This document shows, piece after piece, positions 11,701 to 23,824 of a stretch of 64,000 nt of DNA. Source of the stretch: Gigaspora rosea (lineage: Eukaryota > Glomeromycota > Glomeromycetes > Diversisporales > Gigasporaceae); the NCBI GenBank assembly GCA_003550325.1, contig QKWP01000037.1, positions 399,865 through 463,864 on the forward strand, in the 5' to 3' direction. The notes below the pieces were generated by a model. That model saw nothing but the letters and a program-made list of their open reading frames with translations. It was not told the DNA's origin and did no database searches. The position numbers and the translations under genes are program-made. The number at the start of each line of letters is the position of its first letter. Within the stretch, counting starts at the first letter, position 1.

Positions 11701-14640
11701 TTTTACCGTTACATTATCATTATCGAATTAACATCTTATTTTAACTTACTGCTTACACTAAAAATTTTCGTAGAAATAAAAAAAACAATTTTGGATTTAT
11801 ACGATTATAGTAAATTCTGAAAAAAGGAAAAAAATTTAGAATCATTCTAGATTGTGCTTTATCATTTCGTTGATCAATAGTTTTTGATTTTTTAAATCGA
11901 ATTGTAAAATAAAAATCGTAGATAGTAATAATAATAAAGGTTTATGTTCAAAAGTTAATTGCAATCAATATTTCAATATATTGTCAGCAACACGATCATA
12001 AATTAATCAAATTAATCACATTGAGGCAGAAATTATTATTAATACTAATAGTTTTCGAAATGTTATTATTAATTGTCGCTATAATGGTTTAACACCACCA
12101 CGATCTCATCGAGTATTCCGATTGAGAACATCCTAAATCACATCATAAAGCATCTATTAATTTATATTGGACGTTATCTGTGCATCGATAATAATTGAGA
12201 GCATTATGCTTTTCTCACACTTAAAACTAACTTTTGATGGAATCTAAATTCAATGCATTGCTTAGTAGTAATTTAAACCATTTGATTCTACGCCTTATAT
12301 TTTTCAAACCACAAAGAATTTCATATTTGATTTTTAAGAAAAATTGACTCCTTTTATCGCTCAGGTTATTGGAATTAAAAATTAGTTCAACAAATTTCAA
12401 AGTATAAGATATAGCATTTTTATATTAATTTGTAAAAATGTATACTGTATAATTTGAATTACACACAATTTAATAAATGTATATTTTTTACCTCTCAGAA
12501 ATCTTTAAATAAAATTTGTCATTTAATAAAATGTAAATTGCTTACAATTTTCATACATTCGTGTCAGTTTAGTCGTCAAGCCTAAAGACTATTATTTAAT
12601 GAAAGAATTCTTTGTTTTCATCATTACTCCCACTTTTTTATGTTATTCACATTGGTTTAAACGAACGATTACCTTAAAAATTATTATTTGTAAACGTAAT
12701 GTTGGGTACCGGTAACTGCAGAACTGATCTCGATTGAACATTTCAAATTAATTGTATTGTATAATATATATATTACTTTATAATTAAGACCAACGTAGTA
12801 CCTAAGTAAATTGATCATATTTATAATATTCATTGATGATAATATTTAATTTTATGATAACTTTTCAGTGAGAATTAAACACATTTTTAAGCTGATGTAT
12901 TTTTGATGTAAGCTGCTCATGTCCATTATTCCTTAATTTTACCATTGCGCAATATTCTAATTTCATTTATATGCTTGGTTAGTATGTTTAAATGAAAAGT
13001 TCGATGAATTAAATAAGCTTCATGATATAGTGCAGAATACCGATGTGATGCGATTTTTATGTGAAAAAGTCAAAACCATGTGTTTTAGGCAATTAATCAC
13101 ATATAAATAATAATTTAAAAATTGATCTGCATTATTTGTCATGCTGGATACCTCAGGCACATTACGGCAATTAAAGTGAGCAGCGAACTGTGTTATTTTT
13201 TTTTAAAAAAAAAAAAAAAATAGTAATAATAATGCAAGAAATTATTTGCCCAATCGATTAAAACATGTGATGATAGTTTAATACGTCAGAGAGAACAATT
13301 TAATTATTTATCTGATTAAGAGTGTTTATAATAACAAATGAAGGTAAACAACAAATGGAGGTTTAAAGTTGCGCTTATTTACTGAAAATTTTCATTGATC
13401 GCCTTGAAAAATAAATGTTCAAGTACTTCTTTCTTTTTACTGTTACATTATCATTATTGAATTATTACCTTATTATTTATGCTAAAAATTTTTACAGAAA
13501 TTAAAAAAAAACACTTTGGATTTTATTCTTTTGCAGTAAATTCTGAAAAAGAAAGTTTTATATTGTTGTATATTGTACTTTGTCCTTTTGTTGATCCGTC
13601 GGTTTTTCGATTTGTAAAAACAATGCGTTAAATGGTAATAATAATAACTGATAAAGGGTTTTGTTCAAGCAATTTTCAATTTATTGTCAGCACACAATCA
13701 TAAATTAATTACTGATTAATCACAACGAGGGAGATATTATTACTTATATAATGGTTTTTAACAATGGTCTTATTAAATATTGCTATAATTGATGAGCACT
13801 ACCACAATCACTAGCTAAACTCATCGAGTGTACCGCTTGAGATTGCCTCAGAATTTTAAAATGATCTATTAATTTATATCGGATATTATTTATGTGAAAA
13901 TAATTGGGAGTATAATGCATCTCACATTTTTGAATTAACCTTTGATGAAATCTAAATTCAATGAATTGCTTAGTACGTAATTTAAGAATATTCGATTCTA
14001 CTCCTTTCATTTTTTTAAACCTCAAGAATTTTATATTTGATTTTTAAGAAAAATCTTTTATCGTCAGGTTATAGGAATTCTTTAGCAATTTAAAAATTAG
14101 TTCAACAAATTTCGAAGTACAAGATATAACTTTAAGCTGAAAAAATGTATACTGCTTAATTTGCTTGTACTCAATTCGATACATATATATTTTCTACCTC
14201 TCGGAAATCATTAAATAAAATTTGGTAATGTAAATTGCATACAATTATTGACTAAGTTAATAATCTTTACTTTCATTCATTCATTCATTCATTCGTGTAT
14301 CAATTTAGTCGTCAAGCCTGAAGACAATAATCCAATGTAAAAATTTTTCTGTTTTCATCATTGCTCCCACTTTTTTATCTCATTTGCATTGGTTTAAACG
14401 ATGAACTTAAAAAATAATTATTGGTAGAAGTAATGGTTGTCAACTGGAGAACTAACTGTGATTGAACACAACAAATTAATTGTATTGGAAAATTGTTAAA
14501 TAAAATTTTATATTTAAGATCAACACTTATAAACGTACAGTACCTAAATAAATTGACCATGTTTATTATATTCATTAAAATTATTTTAAGTGATGTATTT
14601 TGAAGTAAGCTGTTCATGTCTAATATTCTTTGATTTTGCC
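5795..14640. repeat. Array 1, unit 1
   Basis: This unit opens with CATTGCACAATATTCTAAAT and is followed by sequence that recurs at 14640, 23825 and 27766. It contains, in order, a TnAn hairpin (6112-6131), ~2.3 kb of AT-rich spacer, kinase relic 1, ~1.4 kb of spacer, and two diverged ~1.65-kb subrepeats (about 11540-13250 and 13255-14915). Each subrepeat starts near AAAACATGTGATGATAG and ends in a TnAn hairpin (13196-13220, 14883-14912). The spacers show no gene. Confidence 0.85.
8485..10137 (-). pseudogene. Sel1-repeat protein kinase, copy 1 (broken)
   Basis: The frame starts at MDSNKLREL; an ATG ten codons upstream is also open, but the internal one matches copies 2, 3 and 5. About six Sel1-like repeats of 36 residues (consensus GIGVEKDEKKAFEYYMKAAE) precede a TKL-like kinase domain. 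Visible kinase motifs are glycine loop IGKGGFATV, VALKE lysine, catalytic loop HSDIHTGNIL (HSD, not HRD) and DLG in place of DFG. The C-terminal tail ends LQDLAIE. Compared with copy 2, one base is lost near 9845, five are gained near 8838 and one is lost near 8928. No intact product is possible. Sel1 repeats usually mediate protein-protein contacts; the kinase substrate is unknown. Confidence 0.9.
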
Positions 14641-17411
14641 ATTGCACAATTTCTAAATTCATTTATATACTTTATTTGTATATCTAGAAGAAAAAAAGTT
14701 CGATGATTAAATAAATTTCATAGCAAATTACAGAAATACCGATTTGATGTAATTTTTAAATAGTTAAATTTCAAAATCACTTATATTAGACAATTAAAAA
14801 TTGAATGCATGATTATTCACGCTGAATACTTTGTAAGTGCATTACGGCAATTAAAGTGAACAGCTGCATGTTTTAAACTGCGTTTTTTTTTTTTTAAAAA
14901 AAAAAAAAAAAATAATGTGCTAAAGTTTATTTTTCCAGAAATCAAATCAAACTAACAGTATACAGTATAATCAAATCCTATAAATTGCGTAATTAATCTT
15001 AGTTCTGTATCAATATACAAGATGTTAAACAAAAATTATTAAATATCAAATTTGACATTTGTATAATCAATTATATCAGGGACAATGCCAACTTTATCAT
15101 ATTTTAAAACATCAAGATCACATAGTCCTAAAGACTTTATTTCACATTTGCTAATGATTCTTATTCACTTGAATAATGATTTATTAGTTGATTTTGGTAA
15201 ATAATTTTCTATTAAAGAAACATATTTTATGAAATTGCAAGTTTTATGAAATGACATCTGAGTTTGTTTAACAAAAAAAATATCTAATTAATCATAAAAC
15301 TAAGTAAATAAGTAAATATAAGGGGAAATATTGGAAATGAATAAGATATTTGGTCCATTTTAAATTTCTATTTGAATATCTCAACAATTTCAAACCGACT
15401 TGAATATTTTAAACGTCTCACTAACATAGAATGAACTGTGATATCTATTATAGTTTAATAGTTCGATCATAGATCTATCATGATAATTAGCTGACAAATT
15501 TGACTGTAAATAATTTGTTTGGCAATTGTTGAGATATCAGATTTTAAATTTAAAATATTTATTTAAAATAATTGATCAGTCTCTACCGACTCTCAATATA
15601 TATTCTTCATAAATTAATAATTATCAGCTAATCATGAGGTATCATCATAAACTTCTAATGCAACGCTTGTGAGATTCATCAAAATTTGAAGTATAATATT
15701 GTGGAACTTTATATTTATGTGGTTGTGTTGCTTTATGACCAAAAAATTATGCCTTCTTAATGTATTTTTTTAACTTTTCCTAATGCTGTTGAAAATATAA
15801 AATTAGTTCTGAAAATAAAAATGTAAATAAGATTAAACAATAATTACCAATAACGTAGGAGAATCTTACCAACCATTCAGCCAATAATAGACTTGAAAAT
15901 AAAAATGTAAATAAAATTAAACAATAATTACCAATAACTTAGGAGAATCTTACCAACCATTCAGCCAATAAATGACTAAAAAATATAAGTAGATTCTATC
16001 AACGAATATAAAATTAAATATGTTTAAAATAAATTCACGAACATAAAAATAGCAAAAATTTATTTATTGCTGTACATTTGAATCTGTTCATCTCGTTGAA
16101 AAGATTCTTCACCAACCATCAAAAACTTTTTTTCTTTAATTTGTTTAGCAAGGCTTTGTAAATCTTCTCGATATTGAACTCATGCCGGAGATGAAACTCA
16201 CAGCATCGGTCTATACATCACCATTGGACGAGTAAATCAAGGCATAAGATTTGGATCTAAGGTGATTTCTGAAAAACTTTATTTTTCATAATTTCATGTT
16301 ATAAATGATCCCGTCATTATTCATTAGTAGATAAAAATAGTGTTACTTATTTTATCCAATCTGACACACTTAAAATAAGAGCAGAAGAAAATTTGGGCTT
16401 TAACCATCAACTGCAATATTGTAATTCGTAAAAATTTTGACAACTATTATAGTTTTTACTTATTAGCTAAAGTTCTTTAAATTTTTGAGCATTTTTTTAT
16501 GGCCCGATTACAGAAATTCAGGTGGCGAAAAGACTTACCTTATAAAATATATATATACACACGAGTATACTGTATTGTACATATATTTTATTTATATGAC
16601 ATTTTAAAAAAAAATTATTTCTAAAAAAATTGATGAGATCAGCTGATGTTATAAATGCAAAAAATCCTATCATTGACTGATTACCATTACTAATCCTTAT
16701 GGGGACAATAAAAAGTTTTATTTGCATACATTCTTGATAAGAATTTAAAACTAATTTTCTAAACTAGAACAATTGATTTTTGGAGATATTATTTATAGCT
16801 TTGTCAATAATAATATATAAAAATTAACATTTATTCATAAGAAATCTACCAAAACGATATTTTGATCTTTACATCAGAAAAGAAAAATCACAGAAATAAC
16901 AAACTGTTGCGTGTTTATAGTACATTTTTAACTTTTTGAATCGAAGATAACCCAGTGAATCTATCCCAGCTACTAATTTTCGCGATAGTGCCAAGATTAT
17001 TTATCGAGATCAAAAACATCACATGTTATCAAATAGCGATGATGTTTTTTAATGCCATGAAAATAGGTATTAAATGTTGATATGATATATAATATGTAAA
17101 TGTTAAATTAGGAAATAAAAGAACGCCTCTTCGTAGTTTACAATCAAAATTCCAAAATTTAAATACCCTGCATACCACTAAATAATTGATGTGTACTGAT
17201 ATGAAAATTTAAGATTGAATGAATATTTTTCTTTAAATGCAAACTGGAATCCACACATAACTCTTACTAGAAATTTTATTTTGCTTATTTTTTGGACTTA
17301 AGTTCTTTCGTTCTACTCCAAAAATTAATATAGTAATCAACTAGAATTATGAATTAATACCCCAGAATTGTAATATCAGATTTAAGAATTAGAATATTTT
17401 TATCGGTAGAA

Positions 17412-19082
17412 TTATTCAATTGCCAAATCTTGCAATTTACTATCGATTGGGTTTGCATTTATCAATTTACTAGAATAATAATTATTCGAATGTTTTGGTT
17501 CGACCGGTTCTGGTTTAATTTTATCAGCTTCTAAGATTTGGTTCTTAATATCGTTATCATCTTGGTTCATTTCATCTAACCAATGAGCCACCTTGTTAAC
17601 AATTATAGCAGCAGTTGGTCATTTATCAGGATCATGATCCATGCAACTACTAGCTAATCTAACATAAAATTCCGGAGCATGAGTACATTCAGGTCTTGTT
17701 CTATCAATGATCTTAAATTGAAGATTAGTATCAAACGGAATTCCATCGAAAGCTCTTCTTCCCATTGATATTTCGGTCATAATGATCCCAAGACTGTAAA
17801 TATCTGATGATTTCGTAAACGATTGACCTAGTAGGACTTCAGGTGCTATATAAGGCATAACACCGTAAATTTTTCCTTCTTTTTTTCCTCCTGAAAGGCC
17901 AAGATCTGTGATGTAAGCACTATCTAGCTCGCTTTGCAAAATGTTTCCAGTGTGTAAATCACTATGAACAAGTTACTGAGAATGAATCGATTCGAGATCC
18001 GAAGCTATACAGTACAAAAGATTTAATTTATTTTTCCAACTCATCTTTGATATTTGCTCAAGATTCTGGCTTAATGATCCTTTGTCCGCATATCTCATTG
18101 CGATGAAATAGTCATTATTTTTTGATACACCAAAACATTCTAAAAAAGATGGATTCTCATAGCCAATTTCACAATAATTCTTCAACTCATTAACAAAGTC
18201 TTTAGTATTTTCGCTCGATCCATGAATCTCTTTGAGTGCAACAGGTCTATTACAATTATAAATTCTATCAAACCAAATTGCATAATATACTGTCGCAAAA
18301 CCATCTTTTCCAATTTCTTTTATATCTCTAAAATCACAGTAATCAATCCAAGATAATCTATATTTATCATCATCTAGTACGTTTTTAAGGCCAGGATCAA
18401 TATCAAGTGATTTATTAATTTTACTAGTTTTCAAAAGATTTCTATATTTCCTAAACCAATGATTTGCACTCTGAACATCTCTTTGTGTTCCAATACCGTT
18501 ACGGTAATAATAAGCAACATTTTTCATACTATTCATATTACCCATATCAGCAGATTTTTTTACATATTCAAATGCTTTATTATAATCTTGTTTTACTCCG
18601 ATTCCGGCATCATAACATACACCAACACTACATATCCCACCAATATGACCCATATTTGCAGATTTCATATAAGATTTGAATGCTTCTTGAGAATTTTTTT
18701 CGACTCCAATTCCATATCTATAACAAACACCGACTCCAAATATTCCTTCAGCATTACCCATATCTGCGGCTTTCATATCATATTCAAAAGTTTTTTTCTC
18801 GTCTTTTTCAATTCCGATCCCATGTTTATAACAATAACCAACATTAGAAATCGCTTGTGCATTTCCTAATTCAGCAGCTTTCATAAAATATTCAAAGACC
18901 TTCTTCTCATCTTTTTCAACTCCGATTCCATCTGCATAACAATAACCAACATCAGTAATTGCAACTGCGTTTCCTAATTCAGCAGCTTTCATATAATATT
19001 CAAAAGCTTTCTTCTCATCTTTTTCAACTCCATATCCATGTTGATATTTATAACCCTATTCACGAAGTATTTTAGAATCCAT
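17412..19082 (-). pseudogene. Sel1-repeat protein kinase, copy 2 (three stops, one frame)
   Basis: This copy keeps a single reading frame of 557 codons with no frameshift, but has three in-frame stops. They are TAG at 19056-19058 (codon 9), TAA at 17973-17975 just before the catalytic loop, and TGA at 17619-17621, where copy 1 has the arginine codon CGA. Sel1 repeats occupy about residues 10-210 and the kinase domain about 252-520. The glycine loop is IGKDGFATV, with aspartate replacing the second conserved glycine. VALKE is present; the catalytic loop is HSDLHTGNIL and the magnesium loop is DLG. APEVL follows. The end, LAIE plus TAA, aligns with copies 1 and 3. Translation from internal methionines is conceivable but no fragment would be a complete kinase. 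Confidence 0.9.
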
Positions 19083-21627
19083 TGTTATAAACATGAAAAA
19101 CAAAGTGTTTGAAAATTAAAAATAAAAAATGATTTTTAATATTTACAAACTAGGATTAATGCAAGCAGTACCATGTAGTAAAAATATCATGTGCATGTTT
19201 AGTTTACAGATCTTTTACTATATGTATAATCTTGTGTTTGGATTCGCATGTTTAACTAGATTACAGTAACGAAATGCAGTTTATAGATACAACATATTGT
19301 AAGAGATTTCTTTAGGCAAGCTTTATCATAAAATGTGATTTGATATATAGTATCATAAAGAAATTGTACAAGGTCTTATTTAACATTTCAATTAATCCTA
19401 CGATGTTTAGTTTAAACAATTTTTTTTATTTTTTAGATTTTGAGATATTGCGCAATTTCTGTCTGGTACTGTAAATCCACAGTGGGTTGCTGAGTGTGAA
19501 CGTCTCGAACCTTTTCTCTTTAATTACTTTAAGCATGATTATTACATCATATTTGCCTTTACCTGTTACTTCCTTATTTGGATAGCTTAGTTTATATGTT
19601 AAAATTATTTACGGAATTAATTTTGTATTCATTCCCGTGTTTTTTTTTTTGTCGCAACAGTCATAATCCACATTGTCGTGTTACAGCATGTGCTCTCACA
19701 AACAGATAATATTTCATATTGTATCGGTTATAAAAAAATCTTAAAAATAAAAAGATTTTCTATAAACAATTATTTGCATAACAGATAAAAGAAATCAAAT
19801 CTACTACATAACTAATTATAAAATAAACCTACCTGAAAAATTTTAGAATATCGAAGTTTATTTATGTAATTTGTATTTAATTTGTAACAGTTTTTAATTC
19901 ACGTAAATTTAAATAAATTTTAATAATTTTAATGCGACATGTACTTAATCTTTTTTTATATCGCAAGTACAGAAAATATTCATATTTCCAATCATTTTTT
20001 TAACTCATTAATATCCTTTTTGAATAAATTTATATTGTAAACATAGATGTCTCTTTTAGATCGACAAATTAAGTTCATTCTTTAAGTTATTTCATACATC
20101 AACTTATTGAATAGAAGTATATTTGGGATTATTAAATTTAATTAGAATATTAAATTCATAGTCTAAGTATTTTAATTCAATGCTCCACTTATTATATTTA
20201 AAATTATATGTTTCGATAAATTCTCAAAAAAATAAAAATAAAAACGTTGTGTTTTAATACTAAAACTTCAAACACTTTCTATAGTATTGAATGCACAGAT
20301 GTTACAATAAATTTCACCTGCAGTTATTTTGTTGGCGGTTAAAAGTAGCTAACAACTCTAGTATACAAAATGTGTTAATCATATACGTACTGGTCATGAA
20401 TGCGTCTAAAGTAGTTATCGAATACTTTAGTCAATCGGTCAGAATACTGGAATAGGTCAGGAAATAGTTTTTTAATCAGTAAAAAAAAAAAATATTTTAC
20501 CGATTCGATTAAAACATGTGATGATAGATAGTTTAATACTTCAGAGTGAAAATTTAATTATTTATCAGATTAGGTGCATTTATAATTCCAATTAACAACA
20601 AATGGAGATTTCATTGATTGACTTGAAAAATAATTATTTAAGTATTTCATTCTTTTTACCGTTACATTATCATTATCGAATTAACATCATATTTTTACCT
20701 TATTGTTTACGCTAAAAATTTTCGTGCTTGATAATAATTGAGAGCATTATGCTTTTCTCACACTTAAAGCTAACTTTTGATGGAATCTAAACAAAATGTA
20801 TTGCTTAGTAGTTTAGAACATTTGATTCTACTCCTTACATTTTTCAAACCACAAAGAATTTCATATTTGATTTTTAAGAAAAATTGACTCCTTTTATCGC
20901 TCAGGTTATTGGAATTAAAAATTAGTTCAACAAATTTCAAAATATAAGATATAGCATTTTTTAAATTAATTTGTAAAAATGTATACTGTATAATTTGAAT
21001 TGCACACAATTCTATAAATGTATATTTTTTACCTCTTAGAAATCTTTAAATAAAATTTGTCATTTAATAAAATGTAAATTGCTTACAATTTTCATACATT
21101 CGTGTCAGTTTAGTCGTCAAGCCTGAAGACTATTATTTAATGAAAGAATTCTTTGTTTTCATCATTACTCCCACTTTTTTATGTTATTCACATTGGTTTA
21201 AACGAACGATTAACTTAAAAATTATTATAGGTAAACGTAATGTTGGGTACCGGTAACTGCAGAACTGATCTCGATTGAACATTTCAAATTAATTGTATTG
21301 TATAATATATATATATTATTATATAACTAAGACCAACGTAGTACCTAAGTAAACTGATCATATTAATTATATTTATTGATAGATAATATTTAATTTTATG
21401 ATAACTTTTCAGTGAGAATTAAACACATTTTTAAGCTGATGTATTTTTGATGTAAGTCCATTATTCCTTGATTTTACCATTGCGCAATGTTCTAATTTCA
21501 TTTATATGCTTGGTTAGTATGTTTAAAAGAAAAGTTCGATGAATTAAATAAGCTTCATAATATAGTGCAGAATACCGATGTGATGCGATTTTTATGTGAA
21601 AAAGTCAAACCCATGTGTTTTATGCAA

Positions 21628-22309
21628 CGAAAAGAACTGCACGCATTTGATATCATAGTTGGACGCATTCCAGCGCTAATAGCGCTGGATATTCAAACTT
21701 TATTAAGAGATATATAGCATACATCAGTGCGTTTGATGTATAATTAAAGAGATATATAGCATACATCAGTGCGTTTGATGTATAATTGAAAGAGAAATAC
21801 ATCAGTGCGATTGATGTATAATTGACAGAGATATATATAGCATACATCAGTGCGTTTGATGTATAATTGGCGTTAGCCGGTGGTTTCCCACCCGCATAAA
21901 TGCAGGCCGGCTGTTAGCCAGAAGCTTTGAAGTCACATGATCTTGACCGGTGGTTTCCCACCTGCATAATGCAGGCCGGCCGTAAAAGACGTTTAAGCTG
22001 CACAAAATGGCAGGATTCTACGTGAGGGAGGGTAGGGTAGGGTGCGAAATTGCTTTGCCTCTTGAAAGGCTGCTGTCGTGCTGCCCTGCCGCTCCTCCGC
22101 TTTATATCTGCATGTTGTTGTCATATGTTCCTGCTAAATCTGGTTATATTAGTATTCACGCCTAAACCCGGAATTGGCAATTTCATTAAATTTCTACTTA
22201 TCTTCCTCCTTGCATATACTGGATTCTCTTGTTAGAACCGGGATCACTCATGTGATCGTAGCATCACTGCTTAGCCGTCTTTTCGATCTGTTGACCTACT
22301 GTCAACTTG
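21628..22309. mobile_element. Hairpin-rich insert of unknown class, unit 2 only
   Basis: The segment is absent from the same place in unit 1, where GGCAATTAATCAC is continuous (13088). Its ends are known only to within a few bases and I see no clear target duplication or terminal repeat. It is GC-richer than its surroundings. It contains a perfect hairpin CCAGCGCT-AAT-AGCGCTGG (21670-21688), four ACATCA-TGATGT hairpins, and two copies of a CCGG-bounded double hairpin (21875-21912, 21947-21979). No protein family is recognised in it. Confidence 0.6.
21705..21870. repeat. Four tandem CATCAGTGCGTTTGATG repeats
   Basis: CATCAGTGCG starts at 21722, 21764, 21800 and 21845, within a 36-45-bp unit that also carries GATATATAGCATA and TATAATT. 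ACATCA and TGATGT flank a 7-base loop, so each unit can form a small stem-loop. Confidence 0.8.
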
Positions 22310-23824
22310 AATTAATCACATATAAATAATGTTTTAAAAATTGATCTGCATTATTTGTCATGCTGGATACCTCAGGCGCATTACGCAATTAAAGTGAACA
22401 GCAAACTGTGTTTTTTTTTTTTTAAAAAAAAAAAATAAAAATAGTAATAATAATGCAAGAAATTATTTGCCAAAAATTATGAATCGATTAAAACATGTGA
22501 TGATAGTTTAATACGTCAGAGAGAACAATTTAATTATTTATCGGATTAAGAGTGTTTATAACAAATGGAGGATTACTTATTTACTGAAAATTTTCATTGA
22601 TCGCCTTGAAAAATAAATGTTCAAGTACTTCTTTCTTTTTACTGTTACATTATCATTATCGAATTATCACCTTATTATTTATGCTAAAAATTTTTACAGA
22701 AATTAAAAAAGACACATTTGGATTTTATTCGTTTGCAGTAAATTCTGAAAAAGAAAAATTTAATATTGTTGTAGTTTGTACTTTATCCTTTTGTTCATCC
22801 GTATTTATTTCGATTTGTAAAAACAATAATCGTTAATTGGTAATAATAATAAAGCGTTTTGTTCAAGCATCAATTTTCAATTTATTGTCAGCAACACAAT
22901 CATAAATCATAAATTAATTACAAATTAATCGCGACGAGGGAGATATTATTACTTATACTAAAGGTTTTTGACAATGGTCTTATTAAATATTGCTATAATG
23001 GATGAGCACTACCACAATCACTAGCTAATCTCATCGAGTGTACCGCTTGAGAATTACCTCAGAGTTTTAAAATAATCTATTAATTTATATCGGATATTAT
23101 TTATGTGATAGTAATTAGTGTATAATGCTCTCACATTTTAGAATTAACCTTTGATGGAATCTAAATCCAGTGAATTGCTTAGTACGTAATTTAAGAATAT
23201 TCGATTCTACTATCATTTTTTTAAACCTCAAGAATTTTATATTTGATTTTTTTAAGAAAAATCTTTTATCGTCAGGTTATAGGAATTCTTTAGCAATTTA
23301 AAAATTAGTTCAACAAATTTCGAAGTACAAGATATAACTTAGCATTATTACTTTAAGTTGAAACAATGTATACTGCTTAATTTTGCTTGTACTCAATTCG
23401 ATACATATATATTTTCTACCTCCTAGAAATCATTAAATAAAATTTGGTAATGTAATTGCTTACAATTATTGACTAAGTTAATAATGTTTACTTTCATTCA
23501 TTCATTCGTTCATTCGTGTCAATCTAGTCATCAAGCCTGAAGACTATTATCCAATGTAAGAATTCTTTTGTTTTCATCATTGCTCCCACTATTTTATCTC
23601 ATTTGCGTTGGTTTAAACGGTGAACTTAAAAAATTATTATTAGTAGAAGTAGTGTTTTTCAACTGGAGAACTGACTGTGATTTAACACAACACATTAATT
23701 ATATTGGAAACTTGTTAAATAAAATTTTATATTTAAGACCAACACTTATAAACGTACAGTACATAAGGATTTTAAGTGATGTATTTTGAAGTAAGCTGTT
23801 CATGTCTAATCTTCTTTGATTTTA

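Noticed and set aside
17412-19082. Alternative genetic code or readthrough to explain the stops in kinase copy 2
   Set aside because: TAA, TAG and TGA all occur internally at positions that are different sense codons in other copies, and the paralogues have frameshifts, so decay is simpler.
22050-22235. 61-codon Cys/Leu-rich frame in the hairpin-rich insert
   Set aside because: There is only one copy, no conservation to test, and no recognisable domain.
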